A stretch of DNA of 64,000 nucleotides from Paracentrotus lividus (GCA_940671915.1 CALNVZ010002100.1:5492876-5556875); one strand, 5' to 3'; positions 23,401 through 34,600 are shown, numbered from the stretch's first letter. Translations and numbers: made by a program. Notes: generated by a model not told the origin, from the letters alone.

Positions 23401-23606
23401 GTATTCGCTTCTTGTTATAATGGCAGTAGACTGCACTATCAATGATTATAACAATGTGTGTCAATGTATTGAAAATATAGCAAGGCATGTAAACAGAAGA
23501 TATGATATGTATGATGAAAATCTTTTCAATTTGGTCTTTATATTTTTTATCTTTCCAGATTGTTGAAAGGCTAGAGGCTGTACAAGGAGAAACACCATCA
23601 ATATAA
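11156..23606 (+). CDS. IRAK4: IRAK4-type interleukin-1 receptor-associated kinase, complete
   Basis: Nine coding exons: 11180-11352 (exon from 11156), 11712-11860, 12895-13011, 14587-14747, 15140-15204, 15647-15874, 20944-21139, 21615-21824 and 23559-23606 (TAA). All splice sites are GT-AG and phases are continuous. They give 448 aa; human IRAK4 is 460. An N-terminal death domain (residues ~1-107) carries the hallmark DWGTTN. An acidic/proline linker (~108-146) includes an (EP)n run and a proline run. The kinase domain follows: glycine loop DEGGFGVV, Lys196, tyrosine gatekeeper Y245 (LCLVYEL), HRDIKSAN (Asp295), DFG (Asp313), then a Thr/Ser-rich activation loop and AYMAPE. Every catalytic residue is present. 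The family relays Toll/IL-1 receptor signals through MyD88. IRAK1-type genes are the alternative, but the DWGTTN death domain and the size favour IRAK4. Confidence 0.95.
12029..12376. mobile_element. MITE with ~88-bp terminal inverted repeats
   Basis: The left arm (about 12,029-12,117) and right arm (about 12,288-12,376) match at about 90% in inverted orientation, including AAAAAGGTGATC, CCTCAACCAGGCCATCCCTCC, TACCCCTATT and GGCGCGG..TGATGACGTC. The interior is about 170 bp and non-coding. It lies in IRAK4 intron 2, counting from the first coding exon. Confidence 0.85.
13081..13497 (+). repeat. Interspersed repeat copy 1 (CACGC-rich, ~400 bp)
   Basis: Shares its whole length, in opposite orientation, with 29,493-29,886. 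Landmarks are CTCACGC clusters, TCAAAACCCTAAA, ATCGGCAGT, ATGCAAGATAGCTTACT and AACTTGGCAT at the end. The termini contain CCAAGTC/ACTTGG, suggesting a short inverted terminus. It lies in IRAK4 intron 3. This copy has an expansion of CTCACGCCTCAGCAC units. Confidence 0.75.
14187..14353. mobile_element. Small MITE, ~165 bp
   Basis: GAGGTGTTCCACCAAG at the left is mirrored by CTTAGTGAAACACAGCC at the right. Internal ATGACTTTACGTACG and GTCATTCGTAACTTACG are also partly inverted. It lies in IRAK4 intron 3. Confidence 0.55.
15471..15617. mobile_element. Small MITE, ~147 bp
   Basis: GGGGCCACATTCATAAAAACC at the left end is matched in inverted orientation by GGTTTTATGAATATGACCCC at the right end. 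The interior is A-rich. It ends about 30 bp before IRAK4 coding exon 6, so it supplies the sequence just upstream of that exon's polypyrimidine tract. Confidence 0.7.
15886..19475. mobile_element. Large foldback element: TTGGTCTAAT outer domains around a >1.2-kb-arm palindrome
   Basis: The outer ends belong to the 2,668-3,097 family, here reversed: the left end is GGCGAATTGCCAATTGGTC and the right end CCAAGTGGATATAAACC. GTTCAG flanks both ends, a possible degraded target duplication. Inside, arms at about 15,975-17,240 and 17,850-19,117 are inverted copies of each other. They share, for example, AAGTACAAGG, the GGTTGCC..GGCAACCTTGGGCAAC stretch and CCTAATTAGCATA. Each arm is itself about 3.5 tandem units of about 360 bp. 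The spacer (17,240-17,850) holds an unrelated G/C-tract repeat. There are no long open frames. The element begins about 12 bp after the donor of IRAK4 coding exon 6. Confidence 0.8.
17285..17480 (+). repeat. G/C-tract repeat, copy 1
   Basis: GGGGCCGCGGAGCGTTTTTGA, a G-rich tract, ACAAATATACGGTCATTTTTG, GGGGGCTGAAGCCCCC, and a run of about 31 C at 17,429-17,459. The same sequence in reverse lies at 31,907-32,099. It is the loop of the large palindrome. Confidence 0.8.
19760..19795. repeat. (CT)n microsatellite
   Basis: A CT dinucleotide run in IRAK4 intron 6, between the foldback element and the 20,163 element. The rest of 19,476-20,162 shows no recognisable gene. Confidence 0.85.
20163..20876. 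mobile_element. MITE-like element with GGCCCATATTCTGATAG termini
   Basis: GGCCCATATTCTGATAGC at 20,163 is matched in inverted orientation by CTATCAGAATATGGGCC ending at 20,876. AATG-like sequence flanks both sides. Inside, TTAGCTTAACCCAGGGTTAA-like units recur in both orientations, and there is a GC-rich patch at 20,580-20,710. It ends about 65 bp before IRAK4 coding exon 7. Confidence 0.8.
21840..22238. mobile_element. Foldback element, TTGGTCTAAT family (third copy)
   Basis: Starts GGTATATATCCACTTGG and ends AATAGCAATTACC, with TGGTCTAA units on the left and TTAGACCAA units on the right, as at 2,668-3,097. The flanks (AATATTA and AATAACTA) are only partly alike. It sits 15 bp after the donor of IRAK4 coding exon 8 (GT at 21,825). 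Confidence 0.75.
22346..22509. mobile_element. Small MITE, ~164 bp
   Basis: ATTGCCCTGTAATATAAAGAG and TACAATCAATTGCAA are matched in inverted orientation by TTGTAATTGATTGTAGCTC and TTTACGTTACAGGGCCAAT. A partial copy of the same terminus lies near 21,153. It is nested in the 22,249-23,444 element. Confidence 0.7.
22520..23372 (+). repeat. Tandem TGACCTTTGACC repeat, second copy
   Basis: Units of about 125 bp carry TGACCTCTGTGACCTTTGACC, CCCCAAAATCTAATCAGATC, ATTGTCACCCCAGTATGCAC and AACGGTTCTTGAGTTATTG. The array ends with a short GGAC run, ACAACCCGAAAACATAATGCC and a GGAGGCAT end, and starts near TTTATGCCACCGCC. This matches the array at 1-815 and gives the element's probable ends. It lies in the last IRAK4 intron. 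Confidence 0.8.
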
Positions 23607-26424
23607 CGTACTACAAGGTCAAACAAAAGAGTGATCCATCTCCAGTAAGTGACACTAATGCCTGATGTCCTATTTTACTGCAAATAATTGACAATACTAT
23701 AGTTATAATTTATCATTAACTCCAGAGTTTAATTTTATTCCAAAAAGTCACATCTAGGTATCCCGTGATTTCTATATTCAAAATTTACTGTAAAATTATT
23801 TGTTTTGATTAGAGACAAAAGCCTAATAAGGTATTAAAGAGAATCTTTGTATGTAATATCTTACTTATGAAAATATCTTAGATATATAATTTTAAGAGTA
23901 TCTATTTTATTGACAGCTATGCATAGAAAAACTTTATCATAGAAAATCAAAGATATATAATGATATCGTTGTCATATGAACAAGTCATTTGGTTATCTTC
24001 TAAATGTCAAATTTTTTGATCGTTTAAACAATTATATGTTCATATTTATGCGGAATAGACATGAAAATCATTTTTTTCTTCATGTTCTTCCTTTCTATTG
24101 CAATAAAGCCAAATTAACCTCAGGATCAAACTTTTTCAGTATTTTTTACATAGATCTTACATTAAAGAAAAAAAAAATGTATACAAAGAAGAAAAAGAAA
24201 ATAGAGAATATTGGCCGAGTTATCAACAATAGCTCCATATTGTTTTTGTTTTCATTTGAGGCATTTTGAAGCAAAACAATGCAAATATTTAATGCACAAA
24301 TCCAAATTTAATCACACGATTATGATGTACATGTGATAGAATGTGTATTTTTCTGCAGTCAATATCATTGTTTCAATTCAAGATTACCTAATACCAAAAA
24401 ATCATTGTGGAGCAACTTTTTGAAATATTAACATGATTATTTTTTGTTTTGAGAAATAATCTATGTGAAAAATACTCAAAGATGTTGATTTTGTTTGGAC
24501 TTTGCCTTTAAGTGTATGAATTTGAATTGGTTTACTTAACATTCCAAAAATCAAAAATGTGTTAAATGTCTTCCTTTTATGCTGCCTTAATATTTGTGTT
24601 GTACTGATCATTATAAAATATGCAGCTCCGTATTGTGTATAATTATATATTTTTATTATATTATCCATGATTCTGGGAATCATACAAAAATTTTAATATC
24701 TTTATCCCTCAAATCCCTCGATATCTGTTTTAAATTCGAAAGATATTTTCCTTTGTATTTATTAATCCTCTGTCGTTGATTAATCTTTTCTCATGCTATA
24801 GATACGAAAGCATTTTTAACTATTTGTATAAGTGCCTTCCCTTGCCTTATTGTCTTTTTGGATTGTTTTGGCCGCTTCCAATCGACATATATATGTTAAT
24901 TCCACCAATGGAAATATTTACCTTTTCTATTTGCCTTCAACTTTCATCTGTGGGTCATCCTTGTTTTTGTAAAATAACGTTTGTTGCCAGATAACTAATG
25001 TCAGGGAACAAACTTACCAATATCAAAAGAATCATTTTGAAAGTTGGCTATTCCAAAACTACTAGTAAATGGAATGATTACTTTGTACATGTATTTTTGT
25101 ATCTTGTGGTAACAATCAAGCAATACGAGAAAAAAAAAACAGAATAATATTTTTAAAGGAATTTAAAGAAAATTTAATTGTATTTATCATAAATACAAAC
25201 TAAATTATTCCACAAACATGTTAATGTAATTTTAACCATAGATTTTTATTTTTAAAGATGATGATATAATTTCGTTTTAAATATATTTCAATAAAATGTA
25301 TAATTTGAAGTAAAACTCTGAATACTCTATTTTATCATTATTTTTTTTTAGTCTAAAGAAATTAATTGTGCTTAGTATTTCTGCTCTAATGACAGTCACT
25401 TGCGGAGAAAAACAAAAGATTTAACAAAATGTTTGTCTCCGACCTTAAAAAGCATTTAAGTTTGAAATACATAACATTACTATAAATCATACTCCATTAT
25501 TGATAAACTCTTATATGAATCATACTATAAATACCTGTTGATCGACCATGTATCCCAGGATATTATTAACTTTAATTTGATAATTGAAAGAAAAAAACAA
25601 CACAAAACATAACAAAACAATAGCATCAATGTTATATCATTGTAAAGTTGATATTATATTATTGTTAAACCTAAAGTCACTGAAAAATAGGTAGTGACAT
25701 GATTTGATCTTCCGGATGTTGTAAATGATGTGTACATATATACAGAAACAAAATATTTCACAGCTTATACCAAATACCATCAGGTACCAATAAAAAGTGT
25801 CCCGTTATACCTAGGAATGTTATACTTTACAGAAGGCAATGTCATCAGTACTGATTATTGACAAAATTTATTGCTTTTATTCATCATTTTCCACCACTAA
25901 AAAATATTTACCATATGGAATGTAATTATAATGAAATTGTATTCTTTTTTGAAACAAAGTGTTTTACAACTGTCTTTAAAAAAGTGAATTTATACATTGA
26001 TTATTACACGTGACAACCAATGAAGAAAAATAAACTACTGTACACATACATGTTTTTTAAGTAAGATATTATTTGAATCAGTATAAGCATTCCCTCCCTT
26101 TGGCTCTTCAGTATTTAAATTTGTCATGATGGTTTGACCATCATTTTAATTTGATTAAATTCAAATTTGACATACAATGTAAGAGCATGTTAAATATAAG
26201 TACCTATTGGATTTCACATAATCACATTGCACAAGAACATCCTATCTTCCACAATTCTTTGAAAACATACAGAGGACAAAAATAGGACTAAACTTCAAGA
26301 AAGTTGTGAACTTTTGATTCAATTATTTCTGTCCCTAAAATCAAACACTTTATATCAAATAGGAAGACAATTATCCATTGGAATTTCTCACTCATTCATT
26401 TCTCAAAATAATACTTCTTCTTCC
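23607..26424. other. IRAK4 3' flank and MEST 3' flank (tail-to-tail)
   Basis: AT-rich, with no supportable exon. Possible polyadenylation signals are AATAAA at 24,102 and 25,290 on the plus strand (IRAK4), and TTTATT at 25,867 and 25,876 (AATAAA on the minus strand, MEST). Which are used cannot be decided from sequence alone. Confidence 0.5.
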
Positions 26425-29400
26425 TCATGATAACTGCAAGGATTTAAAGAAGTCAAGATATTCTTGGAGATACTCCTTTGGTGCTTCCAGCTGAGGGTAA
26501 TGACTGATATGAGGCTCCAATTCACTCACACCGGAGTTGGGTACCAGTTTCCTAGAGGAACATATAATAATGGTATTCTGAATTAGCACACTGTTACACT
26601 CCCATTATAATGAGCAAGATACAAGAAAATTTTGTTTTAGGGCAAGTCAAAGCTATTTTAAACTTTGCCCAGTGTGTTACGGACAAATAATTCACCATAA
26701 ATTAATTATGCTCCCACTATAATTATCACGATACAAGAAGATTTCGTTTTAGGGGAATTCCAAGTTATTTTGAAATTTGCCCCATGTGTTACCGACGAAT
26801 AATTCACAATAAATTAATCATGAAGCCGATTCATCTCAATTATTTTTCATGTTTTGGGTAAAGCTTCTTAACATTGACACAAAACATGAACAAAAATTGA
26901 GATAAATCATTTTATAATTAATTTATGGTAAATTATTCATCGGTAACATGTGACAAAATTGCAAAATACCTTGGACTTGCATTTTAACAGGCAATTCTCC
27001 CCGTCCTAATTTAAAAAATAAGCATATATGTTTCTATGTACCTGTGTGTTCATTTTAACAAGAACTTATTTAAATAAGGTTACTGTCTTAGTCCCAAGCA
27101 CCATGTTATAATGGGAGTGGACTGTACTAGGTTTTAAAGCATTTCACTGGTATTTTTAAAAGGAAGTAAAAACAAGTTTTAGTTGGATTCTTAAGAGGAA
27201 AATGAGCAATTAAATCATAACACATTAATAATTAGATGATAGTTACATACTAGGAAAATTCTATATCCAAAACTTTTTTGTAATTTCATTAAAAAAAAAA
27301 TAATAGAGTATTGGAGAAAAAAAATGAATAACAAAATCACAACTATAATCAGCTCCAGTGTAGCTTTCATTTGATCAAGTGGATATTTTTCACAAAACTA
27401 CAGCAATAAAGAAAAGAATAAAGCAAATTACTTGTAAGTGATGAGGAATGGGTCCTTTGGGTTCACCGGGTCTGATGGGCCAAATATGATGTGTACTGCA
27501 ACAAAAACAAAACATACTGCGGTTAGTAAGAGAATATTTCAAATAATGAAATGAACATACATGTAGATTTAAAAGAAAAATCAAGAGAAGCTTACCTATT
27601 TATTTATCACATTTTATAAGAGATTCAGTTTTATCAATTCATCTTCCCGACCCCTTTGGTTGACAGTTCCAAGATTAATTTTGTAGGTCTTCATACCATA
27701 ACAAAATATTAACCCTGGTTCAAATAAAAGAAAATGATAGTAGAGACCTAAGATCAGTTTCTCATGTTTTTAAACCCTTAGTCAGGATTAATCAGCACAA
27801 AATTCTGTTTAAAGGATGGTGTCTGTACTCACATGGGATAGGGGTCTGTGAAAGAGCATGTACCCATCTATCTCTGTTGGCATACCTCTCACGAAGATAG
27901 TTGATTAAGCTGTCATGAATGAATAGTGAGCAAACAGGAGAAGAAATGAGACATTTGGGAGAAAAAAAAAGTGTTAATATTGGTATGAAATTATGTTTTG
28001 TCCAATAAAAATGAGATTTTGTTTGACAGGTGAGACAAAACTGACAAGGCTACGATTATTTATTTGACTCAGACTGCTTCTAACTGTCATGATTTCAGTT
28101 GGTTTTCACTAAAGATCTAGGAATTCAGGTCAGCCCTGTGTAACTGTAATTGTAAAGAACAAACATATATCATTTTGAAATCCTTACTATACATTTCCAA
28201 ATCCAGTCCTGCACTAACATTTCTGCCCCAGACAAAAGGAATTTTCAAGCATTTGACACATTTATTAACAATATCAACTGAATTATTAGAAAACGAGCCT
28301 CAAAGTCATACTCACAGATGTGGAACCTTGTGCCCATCATTGTGCCTAATCAACGTCCAGTGGTCAAACAATTCCTCTGCTGAAGGTTGAGTATGCTCTC
28401 CAAATACCTCTCCTAGGCTGAAAAAGGGGAAGAAGGAAAAAAAAAGGGGGGAGAAGTAAGATGCTTGCTTTCATGATATAAACCATTAAACGTCCTTCAA
28501 ACCAATATTGGAAAACGACACATAGCCATATTTGGTTAATGAAATATATATCATGATAATGGTGCACATTATGGTGCTATAATTTTGTGCAAAGAAATCT
28601 TATATCTTACCCTTTTCTGAATAGAAATCTATTGGACAGGTATGGTGCCAGGGCTCCCAAATATGGCTTCAATAGAAGCTGTAACAGAACAATACAGAAA
28701 TGTTCTATAGTAATATTGTGCAAAGGGCAAATGAGAGAGAGAGAGAGAGGGAGAGAGAGAGAGAGAGAGAGAAAAGGAAGAGAGATGTATGATGTATATA
28801 AAATGAAAGGCATTTGGAGGAAAATATAGCTTTGATTTTTCATGACGTAGGCATTTACATCGATTGATAGGCTGATTTGTATCTCATTACTGTTAACATA
28901 TTACATAATAGGAGACTTAACATATTACATAATAGGAGACTTAACATATATATGAGCTGATATAACAAAAATAACTTTTAAATGATGAACCCGCAGTACC
29001 CCAGCGCACCGTTGTACAACAGGGTACCATGTAGTGAAGTGCCATCTTGTGTTCACCTGAACTACAACTGAACCACAGAACAATTATGGACACAACTGAA
29101 TTATTGAATTGAATTGAAAAGGTTTATTCAGAATCGAACATAGCAGCCCAAAGGCTGAATTGCATTCAATGTACAAAGTAAAACAAATAAAACATTTTAA
29201 CAAAACATGATACATCAACCTAAGACTAAGAAATTAAGAAATTATAGGTCTGTAAAACGATGTTGTTATTAAACAGAAGAAAATAAGTCCGAAAACACAA
29301 GAGATAGCATGATGAAGTTCCAGATGCAGGCGAACACAGCACTGACATTTCATTCACACACTTACACACTCTCGAGTGAGCCTCGAGTCGAGGCCCGCTA

Positions 29401-30841
29401 GCTCCCCACAACTGTCGCGTCCCTCGAGACCCAGAGCTATGCACTGCACCGCGATCCCCAAGACTGCGGGCCCGCAGCCACGGGGAAACGTGCAGACATG
29501 CCAAGTTCAAAAACAAAATTTGCGTGAGATCATTCACATCGTGTTTGAAAGCGGTGCACACGCTGCGCGCGTTACCACATGTGCACGCGCGCAGTTGTAA
29601 TTTGTACACATAAGAGGCACGCACGCACGTTACACACGTTTCACATAGTAAGCCATCTTGCATATTACGATCGCCTGCTTGAAAACATTGCACTTGCAAT
29701 TATTGATGCGCGACAAAACTGCCGATATTTAGGGTTTTGAGACTCCAAAATGGTAAAAAAAATCTATAATAATGCTACTTTTTCTCATTTTGCGTGAGAA
29801 ATGGGGTGTTTTGCGTGAGATCGTGAAACGGACTCGAAATGCGTGATTCTCACGCGAGATGCGTAAGACTTGGCATGTATGAACGTGATACACTGCACAG
29901 CACAGAGTTCCGAGAATAGCGATGATCAAAGGGGGGAGAGTGGGCTCCGACCAGAGGCTATCCATTGCTCTTCACAACTGCATTGTACTTAAACACACAG
30001 AAGTCACTTACCCTAAAAAAAGTTATACACAAACAATAAAGATGTGCATAAGTTTAGTGGGGGAATGCACTCATACACACTCTCCTACACCAGGGATATG
30101 CAAGGGGTTTCCCTGCTTACACAATAATAACAACAATGCAGTACATTCACATTTATAAAAAGATCTCAGAGATGTGTTCGCATGCACCTGGAGAGTCATG
30201 TATACTTTAGTGAAAAAATTTGAAAAGAATTTGATTCTGTTTTTTTTTTCTTAAGATACAAAAAATGTAACATGAAAGTACAAAGAAATTGTAGGATCAA
30301 CCTATAGGCCAAAATGTTGATAAAACGAGTTGTTAATAGCAACAAAACTGGTACTAGAATAATGATCGGAACTCGAAAATCAGCAACTAACCTTTTGCAT
30401 CAGTCGCTGCTGTATCGTCTCTGGTATGATTCCTGAAAGAGTAAATAGTTTTTTTTCATAACGATATATGTATAATTAAAGATATTTAACGATATAAACA
30501 GTATAGGCTACATGTTGTTAATTAAAATTTAGATTTTTAGAGATTTGGAAAAATTAAGATATTCCACATGGCCAGCAATCAGTCATTAAAAAATAAACAA
30601 TCAATTACATGAATTACACTGACAACTATACATCTTTATTGAATTTCAAGATCTGCTATTTTGATTTATTTTCTAAATTTATCACTCACCATCATCTCTG
30701 GAGAACACAGGCTTATACCAGTACATTTATTAAATTGCTTGAGATAATTAATTGCAGGTTTTTTTACTATACAAAATAAGGAATACTTGAAAGAATTCAT
30801 GAGTGGCTGTTAGCCTATTACAAATTCTCTTTTTCATACAG

Positions 30842-30908
<67 letters not shown>

Positions 30909-33900
30909 AACTAGAGGTTTTTTTTAAGTTAAAGATCATACTAACCTCCATTTGAAAGGCAAACACTGATGATTTCAAGTTCTCTCTTGGAATGAGATTC
31001 TTGGTTTTGTCTGTTACAAACAGGGAATAGGTGAAGGAGTAAATAAAATTTTGCATGGAAAAAAAAATCTGATAATAACTGAAGCAGAATTAAGTAGCAT
31101 TTTTGTGATTTTAAATGACTTAACATTAAGAAATAACAATTTACAAAAAAGGGGAAAAAAAAAAATTAATCATGATCGATCAACAAAATACAGAAGAAGT
31201 AGAGTTCATATTATTTTTCACTAAATTTGTATAAATTTTCATAATTAATCAAAATTCTGTGTAAAAGCTAGCAGGGTATCATCTATTTTTCCTATAAAGT
31301 CAAGCAATAAGGACTGAATCAGCCACAAATAGACAAAGAAGTAAATTTATCGGATTGAGCCCACAATGTATATGGATGGACGGAAATGTAAATTCCCACA
31401 TGCAGCTAGTCAAACATACGGAATCCATTTCCAAGACAGCTCGCGAACTTCATTCGGAGGGACAAAGAAGCTTCTATGGTAAGTAGGCATGAGTACATTT
31501 AAAATATTATATTTAACAATAAAACTTTTTTTTGTTGCTCTATATAGAGGTATATGCAGAAAATGTAATTTCTTGCATGAATATTGCATGCATAATTATG
31601 ATGGACAATGCCTTTTGTATTTTTGAAATGCATAGGACCTAAATTATAGGCCTCCTGCAAGAATATCAAATTAAATGGATTATAAAAAGATTTTATTATA
31701 AAAGGATTATGAATATGCTGATGTTTACCTGTGTATAAGTTCCTGTGCAACAGTGCTCCCCATGTCATGGGCCAAGATATGGACCTTTGAAACACCCAAC
31801 TTTTTAAGAAGTGCCTCTATCATATTGGCTTTATCAAACAAACTATAGATGTGATCTGTCTGTAGGTAATGATACACAAGAGAAACTTTACATGGTATGT
31901 AACAGGAGCCGCGGAGCTGGGGGGGGGGGGGGGGGGGGGGTGAGGGCTTCAGCCCCCCACCATTTTTTTCAGTAAACGTGTACAAAAACGCAAAAAATTA
32001 CCATACATTTGTGATTTTTAGCCTGTTCAGTTCCCCCCCCCCCTCCCCCCACTTTCGGCTCAGCCCCTCCACTTTCAAAAACACTCCGCGGCCCCTGTAT
32101 AATTCAATCTCTTTCAAATTTTGACCAGTAAATATAGTGAACTATATAAATTTTCACAAAAGATTAATATGTGCAGGATAAGGAATATTAGGCAAAAGTA
32201 ATGTCATAAACCTTATTCTATGCTTTTGGGTAAACAGGAAAACTACAATTAACAAAGTTAGAAAAGTTTGGGCAGGTTCTATTATCTTTTTTTTTTTTAC
32301 ATCAGTATACAAGATTTTTATTAATATTTTATTGATAGGATAGAAATATTTTTCAAAACTTTTTTCAACAATTTCATAACTTTCTATATCATTAATTCTA
32401 AGCCCATACCAAATGGCCCATACAAAATCCATGGGTTGATTCAAAGTGTCAACTAAATATCGAATGGAAATTTTTTTCAAATATCTCACCGGTTTTTCAC
32501 TGAAGCCATATCCAAGAAAGTCAGGCATTATAACACGACCAAATTGTTTGGTAAGACCATCCCAAATCTGTGTAAGTTGAAAAGAAAAATTGTTACAAAA
32601 CTGGTTATGATTTATTTAAGGAATATATAGGGAAATCTTCTCAAGTAACTATTGAATGGACTTTTAAAACAATTTAAATGATTCAGTACATTCATTGATA
32701 AAAGTGGTTGAGAATGATGTAAGGAATTTCAATTATCACTTTCTCATTTTCCCATAACTTAATCTTACTCAAAATGCTTTCTTGCTGCTTTAATTTCTGA
32801 ATAAGAATGATAAGAGCAAAAAGGTTGATCTCTCTCTCTGTCTGTAAGGGGATACTAATTATTCCGTACTTTTGTTGAGAGCCCGTTTATCTTTCCTTTT
32901 TAAAGGCAGAAAAACTGTTGTTGGTTTTTCTTGGGACATCCATAAAGTATTAAAAGATTTATTTGGACATTAATCTGGCTATCTTGTGAAAGTAAACTAT
33001 TTTTAACAAATAAATGTTATCTATCTTATAATCTACAAGTCAATAAAGACTTGGTTGTCAGATAATTTAACTTCAAACAAACTTATACATGTAAATATAT
33101 TAGGGGAATAAACTTTTAAAAACCACATAATTTAGACACGTCCAAGAAGGCTTCTTATAACTTTGTATTGAGATGGCAACTTTTGGTAACTACAGTAAGG
33201 GCCTACTGGCATCTAGTCTCTCATTATTTTTAGGGAAGGCAGAGGAAGGAAAGTATGCAATTAAAACATACACATTGTATATGTTTATGTACACAAATTA
33301 GAATGAATACCTTATGAAAATCATAACCACATGTTGGGAATCCATGGAATATCACTAAGACATCTTCATTCTGAATGTTCTCCTTCATCTGTAATGTATA
33401 GATAATATATGTGCAAAATGAAACTTTGTTCTAAATATGAAATGGCATAAGTGAAGTATTATCCATATTAATATTCAAAGTAAATATAGAGTGCATGGTA
33501 TTTGTAAGGTGCACTGTAAGTTGAGCTATTGGTATTATTATCATTGAGATAGTTCATAAGTTTATTTTAAATTATTACACGTTTAAGTCTCTTTTTCGAC
33601 ACATTAAAACCAGTATTAATACTCTCCAGATGTTTGTTTGTCGGCGTTCAATATTGTCAGCATAATGTATGTCCTATGTATTCTACATTACCCATATCAA
33701 TGAAGAAAAGGAGTGCATTATTGTTACAATATTGCACTCTGCGATGCCAGTAAAATGGCTGCGCGCAACAACTTTAACAATGGATACGCGGAAGCACAAA
33801 TGCACGTCATAATAGCACAAACAGCTTATATATAACAATGGATACGCGGAGCAACAATTGACGTCAATAATAGATTGATCATTTGAATTTCTCCTTCAGG

Positions 33901-34529
33901 CAGATTTTATACAGGAGAGTAAACTCTTTTTTGTTTAAACTGATAGCGTGCTCTTGCCATGGAAAATGGTTTGTATGTATAATAATAATAATATTGGATT
34001 TCTTTCGTGCAATATGAGATATATCCATTCATCAGTATGAATATTGCACTCGTCTTCGACTCTTGCAATATTCATACTGATGAATGGAATATATCTCATA
34101 TTGCACTCAAGTGCATCCAATATTATATAAATGTTACATTTAAGACAACAGTGAAGCAAGCCATTAAAAAATTAAAATTAAAGTGTGGGTGATATAAACA
34201 TATCTAGATATATAACATATAATGTCCATCATTAAAATCGCAATTCAAACTTTTATTTACTTTGTCTTTAAATGCGCCAAACATCAAACATTAATAGAGC
34301 AAAACATAATTTTCAAAATATACATATTATTATATTAGCTACCTTTTATAAAATATGTTACGACTCATTGAATTTGAAGAATTTGCCAGTGTCATGCCAT
34401 TCTTGAAAGGTGAGGGGAAAGCTCTGGTGCTGGTAGTTGATGAAAATAGCCAAAATTGCAACCACGACTGTGATAAATAACATTGAAGTAGTGCCCATGA
34501 TGGTATCCCAATAAGCCAGTTTGTGAGAC
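26425..34529 (-). CDS. MEST: MEST (mesoderm-specific transcript) alpha/beta-hydrolase, complete
   Basis: Eleven coding exons on the minus strand: 34529-34343 (ATG at 34498), 33388-33311, 32567-32490, 31859-31729, 31010-30946, 30432-30392, 28678-28611, 28417-28316, 27909-27833, 27495-27432 and 26551-26425 (TGA). They give about 328 aa; human MEST is 335. An N-terminal membrane segment (LFITVVVAILAIFI) is followed by VIFHGFPTCGYDF (oxyanion loop), PDFLGYGFSEKP, the nucleophile elbow LAHDMGSTVAQE (Asp in place of Ser, as in HDxG-type hydrolases), LSNGGIIPET, GPSDPVNP (acid) and HISHYPQLE (His). Phases agree throughout. One anomaly: the first coding exon reads FKFNES then TAA; see the separate entry. 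The substrate is unknown. In mammals MEST is an imprinted, ER-membrane putative hydrolase. Confidence 0.93.
26592..27127. mobile_element. Inverted-repeat element, CCATTATAATG family
   Basis: TACACTCCCATTATAATG at the left is mirrored by TTATAATGGGAGTGGACTGTA at the right. An internal near-duplicate (around 26,700) repeats CACGATACAAGAAGATTTCG and the following stretch. It lies in the last MEST intron. Confidence 0.7.
28731..28772. repeat. (AG)n microsatellite
   Basis: An AG dinucleotide run of about 40 bp just upstream (gene sense) of the MEST exon at 28678-28611. Confidence 0.95.
29100..29230. repeat. AATTG-rich retroposon-like tail
   Basis: TTGAATTGAATTGAAAAGG followed by TTTATTCAGAATCG resembles the AATTC/AATTG-rich ends seen again at 50,040-50,100 in opposite sense. 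This is probably the 3' terminus of a retroposed element. The element itself is not identified. Confidence 0.4.
29493..29886 (-). repeat. Interspersed repeat copy 2 (CACGC-rich, ~390 bp)
   Basis: An inverted copy of 13,081-13,497. The ends CAGACATGCCAAGTT and GACTTGGCATGTATG form a short terminal inverted repeat. It lies in a MEST intron. Confidence 0.8.
30845..30906. repeat. Poly(A) tract of 62 bases
   Basis: An uninterrupted A run about 40 bp from the MEST exon 31010-30946, on the intron side after its donor. On the MEST strand it is a poly(T). No clear retroposon body adjoins it. Confidence 0.9.
31907..32099 (-). repeat. G/C-tract repeat, copy 2
   Basis: Reverse-orientation copy of 17,285-17,480: GAGCCGCGGAGCT, a G-run at about 31,919-31,940, GGGCTTCAGCCCCCC, ACATTTGTGATTTTTAGCC, a C-rich tract and CACTCCGCGGCCCC. 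It lies in a MEST intron. Confidence 0.8.
33985..34128. repeat. Near-perfect 140-bp hairpin in MEST intron
   Basis: GTGCAATATGAGATATATCC followed by ATTCATCAGTATGAATATTG is repeated in inverted form as CAATATTCATACTGATGAAT then GGAATATATCTCATATTGCA, separated by about 10 bases. Outer ATATTGGAT/ATCCAATAT extend the stem. It is probably a MITE. Partly duplicated TGGATACGCGGA units lie just before it (33,770-33,860). Confidence 0.75.
34343..34371 (-). other. MEST: Two apparent compensating indels in MEST first coding exon
   Basis: In the raw frame the exon meets TAA at 34,360-34,358, and a second in-frame TAA follows near the donor. Dropping the T at 34,363 gives RNIFYK, which aligns with human RIFYQ. 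One added A in the AAAA before the donor restores phase 0, as exon 33388-33311 requires. With both changes the segment aligns with human MEST without a gap. Sequencing error is the simplest cause; a real lesion is not excluded. Confidence 0.65.
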
Positions 34530-34600
34530 CTGCACACCAAGATATTTGATTAATTTCATTATATCTCCACAAAAATTCAACTTGACAAATTTATATACAT

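Larger units (their letters stand above)
22249..23444. mobile_element. Inverted-repeat element (CCATTATAATG family) hosting two nested insertions
   Basis: TAGTGCAGTCCACTCCCATTA at 22,249 is mirrored by TAATGGCAGTAGACTGCACTA ending at 23,444. Nested inside are a small MITE (22,346-22,509) and the TGACCTTTGACC array (22,520-23,372). Members or termini of the same family occur at 26,592-27,127, 63,486 and 63,966. Confidence 0.65.

Noticed and set aside
29226-29699. 157-aa minus-strand frame
   Set aside because: Mostly covers the interspersed repeat also present at 13,081-13,497; no known domain.
30690-30715. Possible extra MEST exon followed by GTGAGT
   Set aside because: The exon at 30432-30392 continues the MEST chain in phase (GGIIPET) directly from 31010-30946. 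The candidate is not needed and has a poor acceptor.
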